In this document: one piece after another, positions 57,374 to 64,000 of the stretch
Position numbering within the stretch: position 1 is the stretch's first letter
Layout: each line of letters begins with the position of its first letter
Assembly (NCBI RefSeq): GCF_019649055.1
Contig: NW_026570221.1
Coordinates: forward strand, 2,666,001 to 2,730,000
Reading direction: 5' to 3'
Length of the DNA: 64,000 bases
DNA from: Paramacrobiotus metropolitanus
Taxonomy: Eukaryota; Tardigrada; Eutardigrada; Parachela; Macrobiotidae
Program-made: the position numbers and the translations under genes
Notes under the pieces: generated by a model
Seen by the model: only the letters and a program-made list of their open reading frames with translations
The model's database searches: none
What the model was told of the DNA's origin: nothing

Positions 57374-57916
57374 CCGCAACGGCAGTTAAATAATAACAAT
57401 AATAATAAACCCGAAATTCTTCCAGTTTTGCTCATTTAATCGATACATGCCGGCGCGCTGTGGTTTGCACACGCAGTATCGAATAACAAACCGCATGACA
57501 CAACATAATTGCCGGCACTGCGATTCTGTTACCGGCGAGAATATAGCTTACTCGGCAATAATATTACTATTAGCTGGTCATAGCCGCGTACCTCGATATG
57601 CGCAGTCTTGCACTGATAAAATACAAACAAAACACCGGTAATCACAACTAATAATATTTATCGATTAATGCAAGGTAAGGAAAGCGGTGATATTCGTACG
57701 TGCATCCGTTGATCCACCGCGTTGATGGTGGACTTTCGGCCGGTGCGCTGTATCGCGTATATAAACGAGCGCTGATAAGGCTTTGTATGCGCACTTCAGC
57801 ACTTTGGCCGGGTGCTGATTCGGCCGTTTGCATAATTTATATAAGACCGTCGGTGCTTTATATGCCTACACGGTATTGTAATTTCGATTCTCCGGAAGCG
57901 GTTTAATTTTTAAAAA
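57374..57916. other. Short intergenic spacer between the cyclase and epoxide hydrolase genes
   Basis: The genes lie in the same direction 543 bases apart. The spacer should contain the cyclase 3' end and the hydrolase promoter. Neither is clearly marked, and a TATATAAACG-like word near 57759-57768 is only suggestive. Confidence 0.4.
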
Positions 57917-60566
57917 ATGTCCAACCCGGTGGAACTGCTAAAAAATGTGGTTATAACCGCGGCGGCGTACGCGATTGGTGTATTTTGGGCGGTCTTCGCC
58001 ATTGGGAAATTTCTCAAAGCCAAGTATGAGGGAAAGATTCCCGATATCCCGTCAAAACGCCGCACGAAACCGGCGATCTTAACCGACCCGAAATGGGGAC
58101 AACACGGATTTCTCCAGCTGAAGGTAATCAATCAAAAAATAATTAGTAGAAGTTTTTTGAAAATTTAATTCCGACGTTACTTTAGTTGGTATGTTTTTAC
58201 TGGTATATGTAAATTTATTTGTCGTTCTCCTGCAAGCATCTTGTGCACAGCCCTTGTTCTACGCTTTCAGCAACAATGAATATTAACCGCAAACTGAATA
58301 ACATTATGGTGATTAATTTTTCGACTGGCAGTTTATTTATCCTTAAATTAAACTGAAATTTTTTATATTTTGAAAGTAAGCTAAATTGCTTCAGGAATGA
58401 AATAGACGCCGAAAGATTTTAGTTGCTGAAACCAGCCAGTTTAAATTTGGTTGCGAAAGTGCTATTAAGTTGTTAATTATAAATAATTAACAAACATAGA
58501 TAAAATTAGCCAATAATAAGAACTTAACTGCTAAAAATTGAATATTAAAAATAATCACATAATTTATTAAAAAGCAAAATTAAAAAAATGGAAAATTGTA
58601 AATAGGTAAATCATAATAATTTCTTCTAGAACGGCATTCGCATTCATTACGTGGCGGATGGATCTACTGATAAACCGCTGATGCTGTTCCTTCACGGATT
58701 CCCTGATTACTGGTTTTCCTGGCGACGGCAAATGCAGCATTTTAAAAAAGATTACCGGTAAATATTAGAAAATCAATTCTATGGTAAACCGTTACGTTGA
58801 CCGGAAGTAATCTGCAGCGTTGTGGCTATTGATAACCGCGGTTACGGCGAATCGGATAAACCCCGGGAAACCAAGGCATACGGGCTGCCGAATTTGGTGG
58901 AGGACACCAAGCTGGTCATCGAAGCGCTGGGATACAAGAAGTGCGTGCTAGTCGGCCACGATTGGGGCGGTACGTTAGAAAAAAAAAATAACTGTGTTTA
59001 ATTCTAACGGAACATGCTATATTTCTTTTACAATGTAACGTATTCTTGTTTTACCGGCTTTTTATTAGAGACTAATTTTAATAATTTTAAATACCGTATA
59101 TTGTTGCATGTCCGCATTTTACCGTCGCTTTTATTAGAAACAAATTTCAATAAATTCAAATATTGCAGATTTACAGATTATTGTTAGATTTATAGTTGAA
59201 TTATTTTTTTAAAATTCAGGTTATTGTTATTTGCAGGTATTATTGCATGGTCGACTGCCACGGTGTATCCGGAAATGATCGAGCGGCTGGTTATTCTCAA
59301 TGTTCCGCATCCGGGATTTCTCTCTAAAATGCCGCTGCGGGCGGCGCTAAAACAGTTCCTCATGAGCTGGTAAAAACCTAACTTTCCGTTTCCGATTCCA
59401 TATACTATTTCAGTAATACTAAATCAATTTAATTTATTTTTCGAATTTTTCCACCATTCAAATAAACGCCAAATTAATCTCCGTGCATATGCAATTAGAA
59501 TTTTCTTACATCCTAAATTCGTTACCGTTCCTATCGAAGCCCGTAAATTACACATTGCAATAAATACACATTTGGTTAGCAATAATTTCCGAAATTCGTT
59601 GATAATTTTTACTAACAAATTCAGTTTTCATTTAGAAGGTATTCCTATGTGTTGTATCTACTCCGTAGTAAGTACCTGACTCTGCTTTAACGCAAGCTGA
59701 TCCCAAGATAATAAATAAAAGATTTTTCGAGCAAATTAATCAATAATAATTTTATCTCAATAAAAACGGATTAAACAATAAAAATGTTACTGTTACCGCA
59801 CAGCTATGCATAATATGATTTGTGATCCAATGCTTAACACACGAATATCCTGGCATCGCTGAAAAACTATTCAATAATAAAAGTAAACAGCCAAAACAGT
59901 CAAATAAATTAAAATAAATAGGCTACATAATGTCGTAATATAATTTAAATTAATACGTTTTATTAAATAAATCTTAAGTTTAATAAATTATATTTTTAAA
60001 AAATACTAAACAAATAAACGAAACTGTTATGTTAAATCAAAAAAATTACCATAAATAGGCTACATAACCATTTTGAAATATTTTAAAGTATTATGTTTAA
60101 AGTTCTTTAATTGTTGTACAGGTATATCTTCCTTTTCCAACTGCCATACCTTCCTGAATACATGCAGACCGTCGCCGACCTCTCCCGTCTGGAGCAAGCG
60201 TATACCAGTCCGGCCAAAACTCCCGGCGGCAAACCGACACCGGTGTTGGACCGCGAGGAAGTGGAGGCGTTGAAGTACATCTTCGGTCAGCCGGACGCCA
60301 TGACCTACCCGCTGAACTACTACCGGAACCTGTTCGGCATCTGCCCGGCACGCCGCCCGCACTGGTATCCCCTGCGCATGCCGGTTTTGCTCATTTTCGG
60401 AACGGCCGACATTGCCCTGTCGGTCGAAGGCGCCCAAGTATCCAAGGAATTCGTCGGCGGATATTTTGAGCTGCAGCTGATGGAGGGCGTTAGCCACTGG
60501 GTGCACCACGAGGCCTCACCCAGGGTCAACCAGTTTATTGAGAATTTCCTTAAGAAATCGGTGTAA
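57917..60566 (+). CDS. EPHX4: EPHX4-like membrane epoxide hydrolase (alpha/beta hydrolase)
   Basis: Five exons close in frame to 354 residues (human EPHX4 is 362): 57917-58123, 58630-58757, 58818-58969, 59237-59369, 60122-60566. An N-terminal signal anchor ([20 protein letters not shown]) puts the enzyme on a membrane. The alpha/beta hydrolase core shows the oxyanion motif HGFPDYW (91-97), RGYGESDK, and the nucleophile elbow GHDWGG with Asp160. The remaining triad is Asp303 in FGTADIAL and His332 in GVSHWV. The cap region has [11 protein letters not shown], with the lid tyrosines expected to hold the epoxide oxygen. Family knowledge says EPHX3/4-type enzymes open epoxides of lipids to diols; the substrate here is not shown. 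The EPHX3 and EPHX4 lines separated in vertebrates, so the symbol means closest type only. The gene looks intact. Confidence 0.95.
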
Positions 60567-61248
60567 TAGAAATTGATTCTAAATTATTGATACTTTATAT
60601 TTTTGACTGATGTTTCAGACTTTTTATTTTTTTCTGCTGTCCGTTTATAATGAGAATGTTTTTAGAAATTGGTTAGCTGAATTTTGATTATTTTCCCGGT
60701 TTCCACGATGTTCGCATAATTTTTTCCATTGATAATTTATTTGGAAAATCGGTTTAATGAATTGTTTTTTAGGGTTTGTTATTTTATCTCGATGTTTAAA
60801 ATTTTTTCATATTTTTTGGGTGAATATACTTGCTTTGCTATATATTTATCGAATTTTGCTGAAGTTTAATATTAAAAACAACGCAATAAAAATGCTGTTT
60901 GTGATGACCGTGTTTACGGCAGAAAATATTAACGCAAAATGGGGAATTAATTAATTATTTTTCTCCGAATCTTAATCTTTTTCCATGGATGAATTTTGAT
61001 GTTTACTTTTAAAAAATAACGCTAATAATTCATAGCTATGATTTGTGAACGAGTATTTGCTGTACTAATTTATTTTAACGGAAAATTTAATGCGAACGCA
61101 TGGTTCAATAGCAAAAATCCGAAAATTATTCCAACAAAACAAAACTCCCAAAAGTATTTTTTTCTTGCGAATTCACATGTATTTGTAAATGAAGATACGA
61201 CAAAAAAATATTTCCTGAAGTTCTGGAATGAAAAAAAGACAAAAAGTT
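60567..61248. other. AT-rich intergenic, no supported gene
   Basis: This is the 3' flank of the epoxide hydrolase gene up to the tRNA-Ser. It holds T-rich and A-rich stretches and short open frames only. The T-run seen on the minus strand next to 61249 can serve as the Pol III stop of the tRNA. Confidence 0.5.
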
Positions 61249-61330
61249 CGTGAAGGATGAGATTCGAACTCATGCGGGCAGAGCCCATTTGGTTAGCAGC
61301 CAAACGCCTTAACCACTCGGCCACCTCCAC
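61249..61330 (-). tRNA. tRNA-Ser (anticodon GCU)
   Basis: The minus strand gives GTGGAGGTGGCCGAGTGG..., with a 7-bp acceptor stem pairing GTGGAGG with CCTTCAC, an A box TGGCCGAGTGG, an anticodon stem TTTGG/CCAAA around loop CTGCTAA, a long variable arm typical of serine tRNA, and a B box AGTTCGAATCT. It has no intron. Length 82 with a G discriminator. A T-run follows on the minus strand (plus-strand A-runs at about 61231-61245). Confidence 0.97.
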
Positions 61331-61574
61331 ATCGTGTTAACTTCTCTGATGCATTAGCCCTACAGCTTTAGCTCACATCAATCATGACCGGTTTTCCACG
61401 CACCGCAGTCTGCCGACGCATTGCTTATTGATTAGTTCTTTGCAATATCGCACCGTAAATAATAATCTCATAAATTTCCGGAATACAGGTGTACATTGCA
61501 CAGTTGCGTGTAGATCTATTCAGAAATCAGCAGATATGCCTGACTTCAAGTTTCTACTGTACCTTTATGCAAAT

Positions 61575-61976
61575 GCTCGCCGGCACAAATTCTGATTAAA
61601 GTTTGTTTTTAATATTTTAGTATAATTATGTAGCATAATGTAATAGTGTATTAATGCATTAATATTAAAGTTTTATTAAGTTAAGTTTTAAGTTAAGTTT
61701 TTTTAAGTTTTTTTAAGTTAAGTTACAGCTCGCCGGCACAAATTCTGATTAAAGTGTTTTTTTAATATTTTAGTATAATTATGTAGCATAATGTTATAGT
61801 GTATTAATGCATTAATATTAAAGTTTTTTTTAAGTTGAGTTTTAAGTTAAGTTTTTTTAAGTTAAGTTATAGCTCGCCGGCACAAATTCTGATTAAAGTT
61901 TTTTTTTAATATTTTAGTATAATTATGTAGCATAATGTTATAGTGTATTAATGGATTAATATTAAAGTTTTTTTTA
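61575..61976 (+). repeat. Three-copy tandem repeat of about 150 bp
   Basis: Units begin GCTCGCCGGCACAAATTCTG at 61575, 61728 and 61872 (spacing 153 and 144). Each runs through AATATTTTAGTATAATTATG and a variable TTAAGTTAAGTTTTT tract. Copies differ by a few bases and by the length of the T-rich tail. Confidence 0.85.
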
Positions 61977-63294
61977 ATACTGTACTAATTACTATGTATT
62001 AGGGCAATAAGCAGACACTACTGCTTCGAAATTAAGTTAGGATTACCGTTATCGTCAAACTTCCGACATATTTTTGCTCGTATACGCATACAGAGATATA
62101 CACATACGAAGTACTGCAATAAAATCAATTAAGTATTTGTATTGTTTCCGGCTTAATTTTGTACGAAGTTACGATGAGCTTGTTTAAAATTACCACGCTT
62201 TAGTTCATTTCTATAATTATTTCCAGTGTTTCGATTTTTTGAGCGAAGAAACCGCACAGTTGCGTTGCGTTAAATACAGACAAGGAAAATCGTTGTGGTC
62301 GGCTTATGATACTGTACATCAATACAGTACGTACCGTTTATAACCAAGTTTTTATTCTCAGTCCCAGAATAGTTACTAACTTTATTTAATCACTACAAAT
62401 TGATTACTACCAAATCAAATTAATGCTATTCATAATTTTCTACTTATCGGCATTCATCCATTGAATTAATTGGTCCAGTGTGTGGATATAAGAAACTCCG
62501 GATGAAAGAAATGAACGCCAAAAACCTGATTGCCCATCGAATTGTAGATTAAAAGTCGAACTACATAATAATTCGATTTAAACGTTAATAATATTAACGT
62601 TTAAATTTTGCATCATTAATTGTAAGTGGTGTCCACCAGCGAAAGCTTTTTCTAGAATATTTATATGAACCGACCATTTATTGCTAATCGTAAATATCTA
62701 TATGTACGTATGCGTATGTAAAAATTAATTGCCGGCGCTTTATATTTAAGTCCCTAACGGACCTCCCACAAATGCGCAATGGATGCTGCACGTGCTGATT
62801 ACTGGTGTCATCGATGTGCACCCCCCGCCGGAAATCGGATCAAAAGTGTACATCAGGGAAGATTAACCACATCATGATCATATTTGTGCCAAGCAGGATT
62901 AAGCGCGGCACGCTACGCCACCACCCTGTTGACCAATGACAGCGCCTGTTCTTGTGCAGCATCGTCGGTACGCGGTCTGGTTACGTGTTTAGCGTTAAAG
63001 CTCTAGCTATTCATATTTTTTTCCGGCTGGTAGTATATATCAACCTTTACTGAGTTCCGCTTGCTGTTATGCGGCAAAAAACCCCTATTAAAAATTAGGG
63101 GAAAAGGCACGCATAACCCTTTTTTTAAAAGTTTTGTAAACAAAACTCACGCAACGGAAGCATCAATAAGGTAAAAGACCGCTTGCTCTCCTCTACTTAA
63201 CACATGAATCTTTTTTTTGTAATTTTAAAGAAGGAATTATAGAGTATAGAGATTATAGTGAATATATGGTAATCGAACGCGATATACATACACA
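61977..63294. other. Intergenic, no supported gene
   Basis: No credible frame, RNA gene or repeat end was found. A short perfect inverted repeat (TAAACGTTAATA...TATTAACGTTTA) lies near 62579-62607. Confidence 0.45.
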
Positions 63295-63559
63295 TTAGAG
63301 CCCCCAAACAGTAGCAAATTTCTATACGGCTACGTACGGTTTCCGCTTACGGCTCCTACTGGTACGGTACGGTTACGGCAAAAATAACTGGATTGACCGT
63401 ACCGTATAGTTATACAAACCCATTGTTTTTGGCTTACGGTTACGTACGGCACTTTCGTTACCGTACCAATTTTCACTACGGTTACGTACTGTTGTGCCGT
63501 ACAGTATGCCGTATACGGCAGTACGCCAGTACTGTATACGTACTGTTTGGGGGCTCTAA
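63295..63559. mobile_element. 265-bp MITE filled with TACGGTTACG repeats
   Basis: The ends TTAGAGCCCCCAAACAGTA are inverted copies of 19 bases without mismatch. Between them lie variants of TACGGTTACGTACGG on both strands, so the unit folds back at many registers. The TTA/TAA at the edges is part of the inverted repeat, so a target duplication cannot be read with certainty. It lies 98 bases upstream of tRNA-Glu. Confidence 0.75.
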
Positions 63560-63657
63560 TACACATTTACGTACTTCCAACTTCAAAGTGGATGCGTGCA
63601 ATTTTGCCGGTTTGCCTTTCTGTTCGCCCAAATCTGCTACCAATATAACGAGCTGAC

Positions 63658-63729
63658 TCCCATGTGGTCTAGTGGCTAGGATTCCGCGCTTTCACCGCGG
63701 CGGCCGGGGTTCGATTCCCCGCATGGGAA
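63658..63729 (+). tRNA. tRNA-Glu (anticodon UUC)
   Basis: The acceptor stem TCCCATG pairs with CATGGGA. The A box is TGGTCTAGTGGCTAGG. The anticodon arm is CCGCG/CGCGG around loop CTTTCAC, giving UUC. The B box is GGTTCGATTCC. Length 72 including the discriminator; no intron. Confidence 0.97.
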
Positions 63730-63732
63730 AAC

Positions 63733-63748
63733 TTTTTTTGTTTTTTTT
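63733..63748 (+). terminator. Pol III terminator of tRNA-Glu
   Basis: A run of seven T starts four bases after the tRNA end, and a second run of eight T follows directly. This is the usual RNA polymerase III stop signal. Confidence 0.8.
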
Positions 63749-64000
63749 GCCGCTGAACCACATCTAAATTACTCGTAGTAACCAAAGTAAGGAAATATTC
63801 ATTCAACGTTTGAATTATTTATCAGGGGTTGTGTGTTACGATGCACTAATTTATTTATCATGTACAGTAATTTATTTTAACCGTTAATTAATAGTTGTGC
63901 TTGCACGGCTAGGGTTGTATTCGTGTGTACAGTACAGAGTACGTTATACATAGTTCAGAGACCGCAATAAATGTTTTCCGCTCTTATTTGTCTATTATTT

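Noticed and set aside
61575-61976. Regularly spaced repeats as a CRISPR-like array
   Set aside because: Only three units of about 150 bases with no short repeat-spacer pattern, in a eukaryotic context; an ordinary tandem repeat.

Overview
The window looks like nuclear DNA of an intron-rich protostome invertebrate. It carries five multi-exon animal genes with canonical GT-AG introns, two eukaryotic tRNA genes, many short inverted-repeat elements and two LINE tails. The receptor pair (an AKH/corazonin/GnRH-type GPCR and a receptor guanylyl cyclase) fits an ecdysozoan. A tardigrade is my best guess, but that is an inference from gene style and not shown by any single marker.

Layout. 1-13.4 kb: no intact host gene recognised. 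It holds a frameshifted immunoglobulin-domain gene (minus, 5071-5599) and a decayed relative (minus, 9232-9375), a 1.48-kb terminal-inverted-repeat element with a 9-bp target duplication (6808-8286), a low-complexity fold-back (9556-10045) and a LINE tail (minus, 10393-11425). 13.4-26.2 kb: a Golgi glycoprotein 1 (GLG1/ESL-1) homologue in 11 exons. It is cut short relative to the family, has a TGA where a conserved Cys is expected, and is followed by a decayed repeat of its own last exons. Its introns carry a 4.3-kb fold-back element with two further elements nested in it, and a 1.4-kb element with a small zinc-knuckle-like ORF. 27.0-38.1 kb: a complete 10-exon TMEM62 homologue. Its 4.6-kb intron 8 contains tandem repeats split by a palindromic-end element, plus a Harbinger-like MITE; intron 9 contains a second LINE tail.

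40.1-47.1 kb (minus): a complete 5-exon rhodopsin-like GPCR of the AKH/corazonin/GnRH receptor group. 49.8-57.4 kb: a complete 20-exon receptor guanylyl cyclase of 1067 residues. 57.9-60.6 kb: a complete 5-exon EPHX4-like membrane epoxide hydrolase of 354 residues. 61.2-63.7 kb: tRNA-Ser(GCU) on minus and tRNA-Glu(UUC) on plus, with a 3-copy tandem repeat and a 265-bp MITE between them.

The genes do not form a pathway together. GLG1 and TMEM62 are secretory or endomembrane proteins, the GPCR and cyclase are cell-surface receptors, and the hydrolase is a membrane enzyme. Exon models were built by hand from splice sites, reading phase and remembered family sequences. The TMEM62, GPCR, cyclase and hydrolase models each close in frame from ATG to stop with no unexplained base. 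I found no convincing new multi-gene system. The most unusual material is the set of modular fold-back elements that share internal repeats, and the eroding GLG1 locus.
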